From: Bacillota bacterium
Lineage (GTDB): Bacteria > Bacillota > Clostridia > Lachnospirales > Lachnospiraceae
Reading direction: 5' to 3'
Assembly: GCA_023457255.1 (NCBI GenBank)
Contig: JAEWMB010000008.1
Span: 56,613 to 120,612, forward strand
Length of the DNA stretch: 64,000 nucleotides
Part shown: piece by piece, positions 18,287 to 27,524 of the stretch
Position numbering within the stretch: position 1 is the first letter of the stretch
Layout of the letters: each line of letters begins with the position of its first letter
Notes under the pieces: generated by a model
What the model was told of the DNA's origin: nothing
The model's database searches: none
The model's input: only the letters and a program-made list of their open reading frames with translations
Position numbers and translations under genes: made by a program

Positions 18287-20251
18287 ATGAAGAAATATAA
18301 ATTAATCATCCAAATAGAGCAAATTAAGAAATATCTGGAGCAGGGGCAATTAAAGGAGGCATGCGATTTGGCAAAAGAGGTAGATCCTAAGAAGTTAAAA
18401 AGCATGTCTGATTTAAGTGTGATTGCAGACTGCTACTTTCAAAATAGAAGATATGCTGAGGCAAAAGAACTGTTTGAACAAATCTATGATACTGTGAAAA
18501 CACGAAGAGTTCTGGCACAATTAGTTCATTTGTCAATAAAATTAAAGGATATGATTGAGGCAAATTATTATCTGGAGGAATTTATAAAAATGGCTCCGGA
18601 TGATTTTTATCAGTATATATTCCGTTATAACATTGATAAGTTAATGCGCAAACCCATTCATGTATTAATTTCAGACCTGGAAAGGCTTAAAGAAGTCGAA
18701 TATATCGAAAGTTGGGCTTATGAGCTTGCAAAACTATATTATAAAAGTGGAAACGAAGCGGCTTGCCGCAGAGAATGTGAGAAAATTATATTGTGGTTTG
18801 GAAACGGTGAGTATGTTGACCGCGCAAAAGCCCTCTTAGCCTTTTATAATGGAGAATTAGATTTGGAGAAACTGCTTGATACTACAAAGCAAAAGAGTAG
18901 TAAGAGAACGGATACGGATACTGAGGAATCAGATAATCAGACGAATGAAATTGAGAAAAATTCAAAAGAAGAGGATTCTAAAGATAGATGTGCAGAGGAA
19001 AACGATGAGATAACAGAGATTCCGGAGGGAAAGGAATATAAGAAGTCAGATATCAAAGAGGTAATACAAGAAGAGAAAAAGCTTGAAAAAATTGTGAAAA
19101 AATACAAAGAACAAATTGAATATCTGCAGGGAGGGGAAAATAAAAAAGAGAAAGTGCAGCCTAACATGATTATTCCGCCTGTATTTGGTAAATCAAAGCA
19201 TACACTATTTCATAAAAAGTATGATATGCAAGAGAATGAAGCCGCAATAGATAGTCCAAAAGTAGAAGCAGAGAACGAAGAGACGAAAGGTAAAGATTTG
19301 CATGTTGTGGAAAATATTTTTGAAGATGAAATAAATACGGGACCGGAGGATAACGGTAAAAACGATTTAAATATAGATAGCAGCGTTAAACATGACCTGA
19401 AAAATGATATTAAGAAGACCCGGGAAAGTTTATTTCATATTCCTTTAGAAACAAATGATGAGCTCATTCAGGATATACATTCAAAGCTTTTACCGCTGCT
19501 GGAAGAAAATAAAGTTTTATTAAGTGAAATCTTTGGAAATTTTATACGAATCAGCGGATTAAAGGAGGATATACTACATAGTCTTGAATCCATGATACAC
19601 TCCGTATATGGGAATCAAAATTTAATTATAATGGGTAGTAAAGATAGTGGAAAAATAAAATTGGCTAAGAAATATGCAAAATTATTGCATCGTTTATCGT
19701 TTATATCTTCTCCTAAGGTTGCGCTTATTGATGCAAAGAAATTAAATCAAATGGATTTTATTTCAAAGAGTCATCAATTAAAAGAATGCATTATGATTTT
19801 GCAAAATGCACAGTACTTAACAAGGGAATCCTTGATTCGTTTAATGGAATTGCAGCAGGTTCCGAATCAAAATATAATTTATCTATTGACAGGAATAACC
19901 AGAGAGATGGAAGAACTATGGGAAGATAAAAAGGAGTTAAGAAATTCTTATCCAAATTGTATTGTATTGCCGGAATATAAGTCAGAGGATTATATTGGTT
20001 TTGCCTATGATGCTATCCTTGAGGCAGGGTATCAAATAGAAAATGAGGCATTTGAGTATTTAAGTGATGTAATATTGGATAGAATAGAAATAATAAGAGA
20101 AAACGCCCTTTCCGAAGTTTTCTCTTATATCAATCAATTAATTTTAAAGCATGAAAAGCAAAATGAACAAGTGCTGTTAGAATTGACGCGCAAAGGGAGC
20201 TTGAATCAACTTGATTTTTCTATATTAAAAAAGGAACATATAAAAGGCTAA
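18287..20251 (+). CDS. TPR protein with C-terminal degenerate AAA+ ATPase-like domain
   Basis: This 654-residue soluble protein has TPR-like helical repeats (about 1-190), a very charged low-complexity linker (about 195-385, Glu/Lys-rich) and a C-terminal domain (about 400-650) that looks like an AAA+ module. A P-loop-like GSKDSGKIKLAKKYA is at about 453-467 (the canonical loop would be GXXGXGKT/S), followed by KVALIDAKKL. The second Walker position (CIMILQNAQYL) lacks the normal DE pair. It may therefore bind but not hydrolyse nucleotide. The start at 18287 uses GGGAG of the repeat element; an upstream in-frame ATG at 18275 is part of that element. No known family function. Confidence 0.72.
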   Translation: MKKYKLIIQIEQIKKYLEQGQLKEACDLAKEVDPKKLKSMSDLSVIADCYFQNRRYAEAKELFEQIYDTVKTRRVLAQLVHLSIKLKDMIEANYYLEEFIKMAPDDFYQYIFRYNIDKLMRKPIHVLISDLERLKEVEYIESWAYELAKLYYKSGNEAACRRECEKIILWFGNGEYVDRAKALLAFYNGELDLEKLLDTTKQKSSKRTDTDTEESDNQTNEIEKNSKEEDSKDRCAEENDEITEIPEGKEYKKSDIKEVIQEEKKLEKIVKKYKEQIEYLQGGENKKEKVQPNMIIPPVFGKSKHTLFHKKYDMQENEAAIDSPKVEAENEETKGKDLHVVENIFEDEINTGPEDNGKNDLNIDSSVKHDLKNDIKKTRESLFHIPLETNDELIQDIHSKLLPLLEENKVLLSEIFGNFIRISGLKEDILHSLESMIHSVYGNQNLIIMGSKDSGKIKLAKKYAKLLHRLSFISSPKVALIDAKKLNQMDFISKSHQLKECIMILQNAQYLTRESLIRLMELQQVPNQNIIYLLTGITREMEELWEDKKELRNSYPNCIVLPEYKSEDYIGFAYDAILEAGYQIENEAFEYLSDVILDRIEIIRENALSEVFSYINQLILKHEKQNEQVLLELTRKGSLNQLDFSILKKEHIKG

Positions 20252-20278
20252 TTTTTCTGGAAATTTAATCGTAAGTTA

Positions 20279-20326
20279 GGAAGAAATCTGATGTTAAAGT
20301 TTAAAACGAAGTCGGATTTCTTCTTT
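20279..20326 (+). terminator. Intrinsic terminator
   Basis: GAAGAAATCTG pairs with CGGATTTCTTC, followed by a T-rich stretch. It overlaps the 3' end of the convergent minus-strand gene. Confidence 0.55.
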
Positions 20327-20635
20327 CAATCGCTGACCGCCCTTAGATTCCACATTTTTAGTTATGTTTAGTATGTAGGACTCATTTTTTGCATAAGGCT
20401 CTAACGGTTCAATTTCAATACAATTATTTACCGAGTCATATTGAATGGAGGTTTTAAGGGAGGAACCATCTGCTTTAGTAACGTAGAGGTTCATATTATT
20501 AACAGTAGAAGGATTGAGCGGAGCTGTAAATTTGACTTTCCAGATAAATTTTCCTGTTTTAAATTTTAAATTTTGCTTTACCAGATTCAAAGTACCACCG
20601 GAAACGGCTTCTATATCGATATAATTGGTTGGCAT
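20294..20635 (-). CDS. Small Ig-like-fold protein of unknown function
   Basis: This 113-residue protein is rich in beta strands. FIWKVKFTAPLNPSTVNNMN, LYVTKADGS and YILNITKNVESKGGQRL follow the pattern of bacterial Ig-like domains of the SbsA/Big_5 type, where a strand pair carries 'F..P(L/M)...S.....V.V'. There is no signal peptide, so it is either cytoplasmic or a building block. ATG 20635 follows GAGGTG; an alternative GTG at 20644 is part of that RBS. It has its own strong promoter and is monocistronic. Function unknown. Confidence 0.65.
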   Translation of the reverse strand: MPTNYIDIEAVSGGTLNLVKQNLKFKTGKFIWKVKFTAPLNPSTVNNMNLYVTKADGSSLKTSIQYDSVNNCIEIEPLEPYAKNESYILNITKNVESKGGQRLKEEIRLRFKL

Positions 20636-20743
20636 ATTGTTCACCTCAATGACAAGAAATAGGGTATTTTAGCATTTTATAGTTTTCTAAAGTAGGAACT
20701 AAAATCCTGCTCCAGTTTTGTTTTAAACAACTTTAATTAATTT

Positions 20744-20772
20744 ATTATATCAAATTATACCATAGGTGTCAA
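20744..20772 (-). promoter_or_regulatory. Promoter of the Ig-like gene
   Basis: On the minus strand, TTGACA (20772-20767), a 17-base spacer and TATAAT (20749-20744): a consensus sigma-A promoter. Confidence 0.75.
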
Positions 20773-20803
20773 AATTAGCAAAGGAAATTAGAAAGGTATT
20801 ACA

Positions 20804-21433
20804 ATGGAGAAAGAAATTTTTAAACCTGGTAATATGTTATATCCGTTACCAGCAGTAATGGTCAGTTGTGCTGACCAAAATGGGAATAATAATATCATAA
20901 CGGTAGCTTGGTGCGGAACAATTTGTACGAATCCACCTATGGTTTCTGTTTCCATCAGGCCGGAACGATACTCTTATTCAATAATTGAAAAAACAAAAGA
21001 ATTTGTTATTAACCTAACGACAGAAGAACTTGCCAAAGCAGCTGATTTCTGTGGTGTTCGCTCTGGCAGAGAGGTAAATAAGTTTAAAGAGATGAGTCTA
21101 ACTCCAAAAAAAGGAGAAAAGGTAAATGCACCAATGATTGAGGAATCACCTGTGAATATCGAGTGCCGCTTAAAGGAAATTATAAAACTTGGTTCTCATG
21201 ACTTATTTCTTGCGGAGGTTGTGGGGGTTCAAGTCGATAAGAGGTCAATCAATGAGACTGGTAAATTCGAACTAAATAAGACGAGACCCGTTGTCTATTC
21301 TCATGGAGAATATTATGGGCTTGGAACTTTACTTGGCAGCTTCGGGTATTCCGTAAGAAAGCAAAAAGTACAAAAGCTTGATAAAAAACAAATTAAGAAA
21401 TCACGGGGTAAGATTAACCATGAAAAAGGATAA
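20804..21433 (+). CDS. Flavin reductase-like FMN-binding protein
   Basis: This 209-residue protein has the flavin-reductase fold: PLPAVMVSCADQNGNNNIIT, VAWCGTICTNPPMVSVSIRP and YSIIEKTKEFVINL form the split barrel that binds FMN, and VDFCGVRSGREVNKF follows the usual pattern. Such proteins in anaerobes reduce flavin or act as diflavin partners; the electron donor cannot be told. A lysine-rich tail (VRKQKVQKLDKKQIKKSRG) ends the protein and overlaps the next gene by 14 bp. The start has AAAGG upstream. Confidence 0.87.
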   Translation: MEKEIFKPGNMLYPLPAVMVSCADQNGNNNIITVAWCGTICTNPPMVSVSIRPERYSYSIIEKTKEFVINLTTEELAKAADFCGVRSGREVNKFKEMSLTPKKGEKVNAPMIEESPVNIECRLKEIIKLGSHDLFLAEVVGVQVDKRSINETGKFELNKTRPVVYSHGEYYGLGTLLGSFGYSVRKQKVQKLDKKQIKKSRGKINHEKG

Positions 21434-21932
21434 TATAGTGTTAATTGGAATGCCGGGCGCCGGAAAGAGTACAATAGGAGTTGTATTAGCGAAAGTACTA
21501 GGGTATCAGTTTATAGATGCGGATTTACTCATTCAGGAAAGGGAAAGCCGCCTCTTACATGAAATCATTTCTAACGATGGACTGGAACGTTTTATACAGA
21601 TTGAAAATGAGATAAATCAAAGCATTCAAGCAAATCATACTGTGATTGCAACCGGCGGCAGTGTAATCTACGGTGAAGAGGCGATGAATCATCTTAAAAG
21701 TATAGGTACTGTCGTTTATTTAAAGATGAGCTACAAAGAAATCAGCAAGCGTCTAGGGAATATTATGCAAAGAGGAGTCGTACTAAAGAAGGGGCAAGAT
21801 TTAGTTGGTTTGTATGAGGAACGCTGCCCATTATATGAACTCTATGCGGATATTATAATAGATTGTGAGAATATGGATATTGAATCTACAATGGAGACAA
21901 TTGTAGAACGAGTACACACAATTACAGAATAA
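21420..21932 (+). CDS. Shikimate kinase-like P-loop kinase with altered substrate residues
   Basis: This 170-residue P-loop kinase resembles AroK: GMPGAGKST is Walker A, FIDADLLIQ carries the two aspartates of the DxD motif, and ERCPLYELYADIIID matches the C-terminal arginine motif. However, the shikimate-anchoring arginine of the FRxxE motif is replaced (RFIQIENEIN) and the GGG motif reads ATGGSV. These positions contact shikimate in AroK structures, so the natural substrate may differ. It starts inside the flavin reductase gene; no other aromatic pathway gene is in the window. I call the family confidently but not the activity. Confidence 0.75.
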   Translation: MKKDNIVLIGMPGAGKSTIGVVLAKVLGYQFIDADLLIQERESRLLHEIISNDGLERFIQIENEINQSIQANHTVIATGGSVIYGEEAMNHLKSIGTVVYLKMSYKEISKRLGNIMQRGVVLKKGQDLVGLYEERCPLYELYADIIIDCENMDIESTMETIVERVHTITE

Positions 21933-22000
21933 TTCAGTCGGACCTTTGCAAAAAACCGCAGAAAAGGTAGTGAAATACAGGGTTTTTCGAAAAAAAGTCA

Positions 22001-22028
22001 TTTACAAATTTGTGCTTTGTGTTATAAT
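22001..22028 (+). promoter_or_regulatory. murA promoter
   Basis: TTTACA (22001-22006), a 16-base spacer and TATAAT (22023-22028), leaving a leader of about 180 nt before murA. Confidence 0.65.
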
Positions 22029-22088
22029 CGTAATAAGATATCAATTTTCACAAATTAAAGACGCAGTTTATGTGCATTTTTAACTATG

Positions 22089-22155
22089 GATTTCCATAGG
22101 ACTTTTTTCGTGGATGTACATCACTGCGTTTCACGCATGTAGATGACTAACAAGA
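22089..22155 (+). promoter_or_regulatory. Structured murA leader (hairpins)
   Basis: CTATGGATTTCCATAG forms a hairpin at about 22084-22099 followed by GGACTTTTTT, similar to a weak terminator. A second hairpin centres on TGCGTTTCACGCA (about 22126-22138). No known riboswitch motif is recognised. Confidence 0.35.
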
Positions 22156-22216
22156 TTAAGATAAAGCGGAAAATGGAATATGATATAACTGCATTAATAA
22201 TAGATAGAGGTGCGAA

Positions 22217-23515
22217 ATGGAGCAGTATATTATAAAGGGAGGCAAGGCTTTGGCCGGTGAAGTTGCCATCGGTGGAGCGAAGAATGCGGCATTAGGTATT
22301 TTGGCAGCTGCAGTAATGACGGACGAGCAGGTTACAATTGAAAATTTGCCGGATGTTAGTGATATTTGTATTCAACTTCAAGCAATAGAAGCGATTGGCG
22401 CTAAAGTAGAGAAAATTGACAGACATACTGTTAAGATAAATGGTGGTACTATAAATTCAAAAAGCATCGACGATGATTTTGTACGGAGAATTCGTGCATC
22501 TTATTATCTTTTAGGTGCGCTACTAGGTAAATATAAGTATGCGGAAGTGGCACTTCCTGGCGGATGCAACATTGGAAGCAGACCAATTGATCAGCATATT
22601 AAAGGATTTGAAGCTCTTGGAGCAGAGGTAAAGATTCAGCATGGTATGATAACTGCATCAACAAAAAAGCTGGTAGGTACACATCTTTATTTTGATTGTG
22701 TTACTGTTGGTGCCACGATTAATGTTATGCTGGCGGCAGCTTTGGCAGAAGGCCAAACCATTATGGAGAACGCTGCAAAAGAGCCGCATGTTGTTGACGT
22801 AGCCAACTTTTTGAATAGTATGGGTGCCAATATAAAAGGTGCGGGAACAGATGTCATTCGTATCAAAGGGGTGAATAAGCTGCATGGCAGTACTTATTCT
22901 ATTATTCCTGATCAGATTGAAGCAGGAACCTTTATGCTGGCAGCAGTTGCTACAAAAGGTGATGTAACAATTAAGAACGTTATTCCAAAGCATTTAGAAG
23001 CAATCACTGCAAAAATTGTTGAAATTGGTGCGGAAGTGGAAGAATTTGACGATGCCATTCGTATTGTAGCAAATAAGAGATTAGGTCATACACAGGTTAA
23101 AACCTTACCTTATCCAGGATTTCCAACGGATATGCAGCCACAGATTGCAACGGTATTAGCCATGTCGAGTGGTACAAGTATTGTTACGGAAAGTATTTAT
23201 GAAAATCGTTTTAAGTATGTTGATGAACTTGCTAGAATGGGTGCATCCATCAAGGTGGAAGGCAATACTGCTATTATTGATGGGGTAGCGGAATTAACAG
23301 GGGCAAAAGTTTGTTCTCCTGATTTACGTGCCGGTGCAGCATTGGTTATTGCAGGTTTAGCAGCGGAAGGTGTAACAGTTGTAGAGCAGATAGAATTAGT
23401 AGAACGCGGTTATGAGAACTTTGAAGAGAAGATGAGGGAACTTGGAGCTTCCATGGAAAAAGTCGATGCACAAAATGAAAAGTCGATGCGTAAAGCTAGA
23501 TTAAAGATAGGCTAA
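22217..23515 (+). CDS. murA: UDP-N-acetylglucosamine 1-carboxyvinyltransferase
   Basis: This 432-residue enzyme performs the first committed step of peptidoglycan synthesis, transferring enolpyruvate from PEP to UDP-GlcNAc in the cytoplasm. The N-terminal GGAKNAAL contains the catalytic Lys-Asn pair. LPGGCNIGSRPIDQHIKGF carries the active-site cysteine (about residue 117), so the enzyme should be fosfomycin-sensitive in principle. PYPGFPTDMQPQ and DLRAGAALVIAGLAAEG complete the EPSP-synthase-like domains. The C-terminal tail (about 420-432) is basic. Many Firmicutes have two copies; only one is in this window. It is expressed from its own promoter with a structured leader and ends at a strong terminator. 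Confidence 0.97.
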   Translation: MEQYIIKGGKALAGEVAIGGAKNAALGILAAAVMTDEQVTIENLPDVSDICIQLQAIEAIGAKVEKIDRHTVKINGGTINSKSIDDDFVRRIRASYYLLGALLGKYKYAEVALPGGCNIGSRPIDQHIKGFEALGAEVKIQHGMITASTKKLVGTHLYFDCVTVGATINVMLAAALAEGQTIMENAAKEPHVVDVANFLNSMGANIKGAGTDVIRIKGVNKLHGSTYSIIPDQIEAGTFMLAAVATKGDVTIKNVIPKHLEAITAKIVEIGAEVEEFDDAIRIVANKRLGHTQVKTLPYPGFPTDMQPQIATVLAMSSGTSIVTESIYENRFKYVDELARMGASIKVEGNTAIIDGVAELTGAKVCSPDLRAGAALVIAGLAAEGVTVVEQIELVERGYENFEEKMRELGASMEKVDAQNEKSMRKARLKIG

Positions 23516-23620
23516 AATATGTTCCTAGCGTGCATTATAATTATAATAGTGTAAGTTTGTTACTGCAAGGGAATAGGTTACAATAAACTCAGGACAGAAC
23601 GGAATAGCTTCATAAGATAG

Positions 23621-23657
23621 AAAGAGCAGGGACTGTTAGTCCCTGCTCTTGTGTTTT
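23621..23657 (+). terminator. Intrinsic terminator after murA
   Basis: A perfect stem, AAGAGCAGGGAC / GTCCCTGCTCTT, with a short loop and GTGTTTTG tail. Confidence 0.85.
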
Positions 23658-23739
23658 GTGTCAGGTGTTAAGTTGAGTGAGATTGGAATATTTGCTCGAC
23701 ACTAGATATAGAGCTTAAAGGCTTTCCTTCTATAATTTT

Positions 23740-24822
23740 TTAAAGTATTTTTGCAATATAGAGGTTTGGATATTTTGCCAAGTCTATAAATTCCTCTCCG
23801 CATTGAATGACCGGCTTCGAAAGAGTGTTGCGGTTCATAAAGACAACCTGACCTAACCTGCCATCACTTAAGTGAACGGTACTGTTTTGATAAAGCTGGC
23901 TGATATGATCGAAGAAAGTCATGATATATTTTGGTTCGTATTTTGTCAGACCCTCTGCTTCAAACAAAGAAATAACTTCAAAAGGGCAAAGTGGATTTCG
24001 ATAACACCGGGAGGAAGTCATGGCATCATAGACATCTGCAATCATTACAATTTTAGCAAAACGGTCAATCTGTGCGGATGTTAGGCCCATAGGATATCCG
24101 CTGCCGTCACAACGCTCATGATGCATCATTGCGGTCATTTTTATATGTATATTGATATCATGCGGCTGCAGGATATTATATCCGCGTAAAGCATGGGTTC
24201 TTAGTAAGTTAAATTCTTCTTGTGTGAGAGGATCTTTTTTATTTAAGAGATCATTTGGAATAGTTAATTTACCCACATCATGAAGAAGACCACATAGCGT
24301 AAGTGTCTCAAGGTCTCTTGACCCAAAATTTAGCCATGTACCAAACATGTGACAAATGATAGAAACATTTACGGAATGAATATAGGTCATATCATCATAG
24401 TCTCTCATACAGTGCAGCATATCAAAGACATGAAGGTTATTTCTGCCTTGAGTCATAATCTTTTTAATATCACGGTACAACGAGTCAGTATCTATTTTAC
24501 CGGCATTGTTTGTTATATTATCCAACTCATTATGAAATTTATCCACTGTTTTTAAAATAGTACTGCTAAATTCTTCAAACTCTTCCGAGGACCGCATTTG
24601 TTCTAAGTATAGATTAGGAGCAGACTTTTCCGGAGATTTTGATACTTCTTCTTGAACTTGAACCGATATTTGATTTATGGAGTAAAACTTAAGTCGGGTA
24701 ATGATTTTATCTGTAAGTTTAGTACCTTCTGAAATAATAAGCTGATCACTAAACGTAAAGACATTATTTGCAATTATCATACCCGGAACTGCCTGGCTTA
24801 CTAGAATCTTCTTGGTTTTCAT
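23740..24822 (-). CDS. HD-GYP domain cyclic-di-GMP phosphodiesterase
   Basis: This 360-residue protein has a DUF3391-like N-terminal part (about 1-70, KKILVSQAVPGMIIANNVFT) and an HD-GYP domain (about 125-300). The domain shows LLHDVGKLTIP (HD motif) and HHERCDGSGYP (GYP motif), followed by AKIVMIADVYDAMTSSR. All metal and substrate residues I expect are present, so hydrolysis of cyclic di-GMP is likely, affecting motility or biofilm. There is no receiver or membrane domain, so the input is unclear. ATG 24822 follows AAGGGG. It has a strong promoter and is monocistronic. Confidence 0.9.
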   Translation of the reverse strand: MKTKKILVSQAVPGMIIANNVFTFSDQLIISEGTKLTDKIITRLKFYSINQISVQVQEEVSKSPEKSAPNLYLEQMRSSEEFEEFSSTILKTVDKFHNELDNITNNAGKIDTDSLYRDIKKIMTQGRNNLHVFDMLHCMRDYDDMTYIHSVNVSIICHMFGTWLNFGSRDLETLTLCGLLHDVGKLTIPNDLLNKKDPLTQEEFNLLRTHALRGYNILQPHDINIHIKMTAMMHHERCDGSGYPMGLTSAQIDRFAKIVMIADVYDAMTSSRCYRNPLCPFEVISLFEAEGLTKYEPKYIMTFFDHISQLYQNSTVHLSDGRLGQVVFMNRNTLSKPVIQCGEEFIDLAKYPNLYIAKIL

Positions 24823-24909
24823 AGGTACCCCTTCTTTATCTGGCATTATAAGTGACAATAGTATGTAATACGAAAATAAGGCGAAGCAAATTGTGCGTTA
24901 TTACTATTT

Positions 24910-24938
24910 ATTATAAGAAAAAAGTTGGAAAAAGTCAA
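24910..24938 (-). promoter_or_regulatory. Promoter of the HD-GYP gene
   Basis: On the minus strand, TTGACT (24938-24933), a 17-base spacer and TATAAT (24915-24910). Confidence 0.7.
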
Positions 24939-24979
24939 ATAATACATAAAAGAAATATAAAAGTAAATATAAAAAACTA

Positions 24980-25031
24980 TTGACAAGGAATAAAATTTGA
25001 GTTATATATAATACATACCCCACGGGGGTAT
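24980..25031 (+). promoter_or_regulatory. copA promoter with CsoR operator
   Basis: TTGACA (24980-24985) and TATATA (25003-25008) or TATAAT (25007-25012) precede the palindrome ATACCCCACGGGGGTAT (25015-25031). G/C-rich blocks of this kind flanked by AT are the operator of CsoR-type repressors. It lies at the expected transcription start and about 200 bp upstream of the copA start codon, and a csoR gene is in the operon. Confidence 0.85.
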
Positions 25032-25235
25032 ACTTAAAATAATTAATTCTGATTCACTTCACTGAAAATGATAACCGTATTTTTAAAAATAAGTTCTTTT
25101 TGCTCATTGATTTCTTTTATCAACACATACTATAGTGCTTTAGCGTATAGATGTTATAAAAAGGCGGGGGAAAGAAAATATTTTAAATTTATTTTTCAGG
25201 TACTAAGTGAAAATAGAATAGAAGGGTTGAGATTC

Positions 25236-27524
25236 ATGAAAGAAATATATCATATCGAGGGAATGACTTGTGCCTCTTGCAGCAGTGCGGTGGAGCGAGT
25301 TACCGGCAGGCTTCCTGGGGTTATCTCCAGCAGTGTGAACTTAACAACGGCAAAGCTTACAATTGAATATGAAGAAGGTAAGGTTGCACCTGATTTGATC
25401 ATGGAAAAGGTAAGAAAGGCCGGATTTGGAATTTCTCCATATCATAAGGAAAAACAGATAGCCAAGAAGGATGTCCGGCAAAAAGAGGAGGAAGAGGAAG
25501 ATAAGAAATTCAAGGCATCCAGACTAAGACTTGTAATTGCAATTGCATTTGCAATTCCTCTGCTTTATATCAGCATGGGGCATATGGTACCATGGGATAT
25601 GCCATTACCGGCATTTCTTGATACGCATAACCATATTGCCGTACAGAATTTTGCAGTTGCACAATTAATATTGACAATTCCGATTTTAATTTGCGGAAGT
25701 AAGTTCTATACAAACGGTTTTCATACCTTATTTAGAGGAAATCCTAATATGGATACTTTAGTAGCAGTTGGTACATCAGCGGCATTTGTCTACAGCTTAG
25801 TCATGACATTTCGTGTTCCTTATAACATGGATGCAGTTCACAATTTATACTATGAATCAGCAGCGGTTGTAGTTACGTTAGTAATGCTTGGCAAGTATTT
25901 GGAAAGCAGGAGTAAGAGAAAGACTACACAAGCGATTCGTAAGATGATGGAGTTAGCACCAGATACAGCAGTGCTGGTGGTAAATGGAATTGAAAGAGAA
26001 GTTCCGGTGAGTGAGCTAAGAGAGAATGATGTGGTTATTATTAAGGCGGGAAGTAAAGTACCAATTGATGGTGTTGTTATCGAGGGAAGCAGCAGTGTTG
26101 ATGAATCTATGTTAACAGGGGAGAGTATTCCTGTAGAAAAGCAAGCTGCTGACATGGTGATTGGCGGAAGTCAGAACTTTAACGGTATGCTTTTAGTACG
26201 TGTGACTTGTGTTGGTGAAGATACGACACTTGCTAAAATTGTCAAACTAATGGAAGATGCCCAGGGAAAAAAAGCACCAATTTCTAAAATTGCGGATAAG
26301 GTTGCAGGATACTTTGTTCCTGTCGTAATGGTAATTGCTGTTGCAGCAGCATTGATTTGGCTGGTACTTGGTCATGATCTTGCCTTTGTATTGACGATTT
26401 TTGTGTCTGTTTTAGTAATTGCTTGCCCATGTGCCTTAGGCCTTGCAACACCGACGGCGATTATGGTTGGAACAGGACTTGGTGCAAGTCATGGTATTTT
26501 GATAAAGAGCGGTGAAGCTTTAGAAACGGCTCACCATATTAATACGGTTGTATTAGATAAGACAGGAACCATTACGGAAGGAAAACCAAAGGTTGTAGCA
26601 ATATTTACAAAAGGTTATAGCAGAGAGGAAATTCTTAGCTTTACTGCGGCTGTAGAAACAGGAAGTGAACATCCGCTTGCACGTGCGATTGTAGAGGAGT
26701 ATCATAATAGTGTGAAAGGAAAGGAACCGGCAATAGAGCAGTTTGAGAATAAGACTGGTCTAGGAGTTGAGGCGATTCTTTCAGAAAGTGGTAAAAGGAT
26801 TGCTGTAGGTAATGAAAAGCTGATGCAAAGTTACGGAAAAGATGCGGTTTCCACAGAATATCGTGCCGCAGCAGAAGAAATGGCAAAGCAGGGGCAGACT
26901 CCGATTTATGTTATGATAGATGGAAAACCGGAAGGAATTATTGGTGTTGCAGATACCATTAAAGCGACAAGCAGGGATGCAGTAAAAGCGCTGAAATCGT
27001 TAGGATTAACAGTATATATGTTAACCGGAGATCATAAGGTGACTGCGGAAGCGATTGCAAAAAAGGCTGAAGTAGATCATATCATTGCAGAGGTAATGCC
27101 TGGAGACAAGGCGGATGTAGTTAAGAAGCTTCAATCAGAAGGAAATAGGGTTATGATGGTTGGCGATGGTATTAATGATGCACCGGCATTAATTCAGGCA
27201 GATGTCGGAGTTGCGATTGGAAGTGGAAGTGATATTGCAATTGATTCTGCAGATCTTGTATTAATGCGTTCTGACCTTATGGATGTTTACCGTGCTGTAA
27301 ACCTAAGTAAGTTAACAATCCGCAATATCAAACAAAATCTTTTCTGGGCCTTTATTTATAATATTATTGGTATTCCAATTGCAGCAGGATTACTGTATCC
27401 ACTTACTCAAATGCTATTAAGTCCGATGCTTGGAGGCTTTGCGATGTCTTTAAGTTCTGTTTGTGTAGTAACGAATGCGTTAAGCTTACGCTACAAGCGG
27501 CTTGATGTAAAAAGGAGAGCATAG
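25236..27524 (+). CDS. copA: Copper-exporting P1B-type ATPase
   Basis: This 762-residue heavy-metal ATPase expels Cu(I). It has an N-terminal metal-binding domain with GMTCASC (about residues 9-15), eight predicted transmembrane helices, the TGES actuator loop (MLTGESIPVEK), ACPCALGLATPTA (the CPC motif of copper transport), DKTGTIT with the phosphorylated aspartate, SEHPLARAI, and MVGDGINDAPAL. Only one heavy-metal-binding domain is present. The frame is open to 25068, but MKEIYHIEGMTCASC at 25236 is the family-like start, with GAAGGG upstream. csoR follows with no gap. Confidence 0.95.
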   Translation: MKEIYHIEGMTCASCSSAVERVTGRLPGVISSSVNLTTAKLTIEYEEGKVAPDLIMEKVRKAGFGISPYHKEKQIAKKDVRQKEEEEEDKKFKASRLRLVIAIAFAIPLLYISMGHMVPWDMPLPAFLDTHNHIAVQNFAVAQLILTIPILICGSKFYTNGFHTLFRGNPNMDTLVAVGTSAAFVYSLVMTFRVPYNMDAVHNLYYESAAVVVTLVMLGKYLESRSKRKTTQAIRKMMELAPDTAVLVVNGIEREVPVSELRENDVVIIKAGSKVPIDGVVIEGSSSVDESMLTGESIPVEKQAADMVIGGSQNFNGMLLVRVTCVGEDTTLAKIVKLMEDAQGKKAPISKIADKVAGYFVPVVMVIAVAAALIWLVLGHDLAFVLTIFVSVLVIACPCALGLATPTAIMVGTGLGASHGILIKSGEALETAHHINTVVLDKTGTITEGKPKVVAIFTKGYSREEILSFTAAVETGSEHPLARAIVEEYHNSVKGKEPAIEQFENKTGLGVEAILSESGKRIAVGNEKLMQSYGKDAVSTEYRAAAEEMAKQGQTPIYVMIDGKPEGIIGVADTIKATSRDAVKALKSLGLTVYMLTGDHKVTAEAIAKKAEVDHIIAEVMPGDKADVVKKLQSEGNRVMMVGDGINDAPALIQADVGVAIGSGSDIAIDSADLVLMRSDLMDVYRAVNLSKLTIRNIKQNLFWAFIYNIIGIPIAAGLLYPLTQMLLSPMLGGFAMSLSSVCVVTNALSLRYKRLDVKRRA

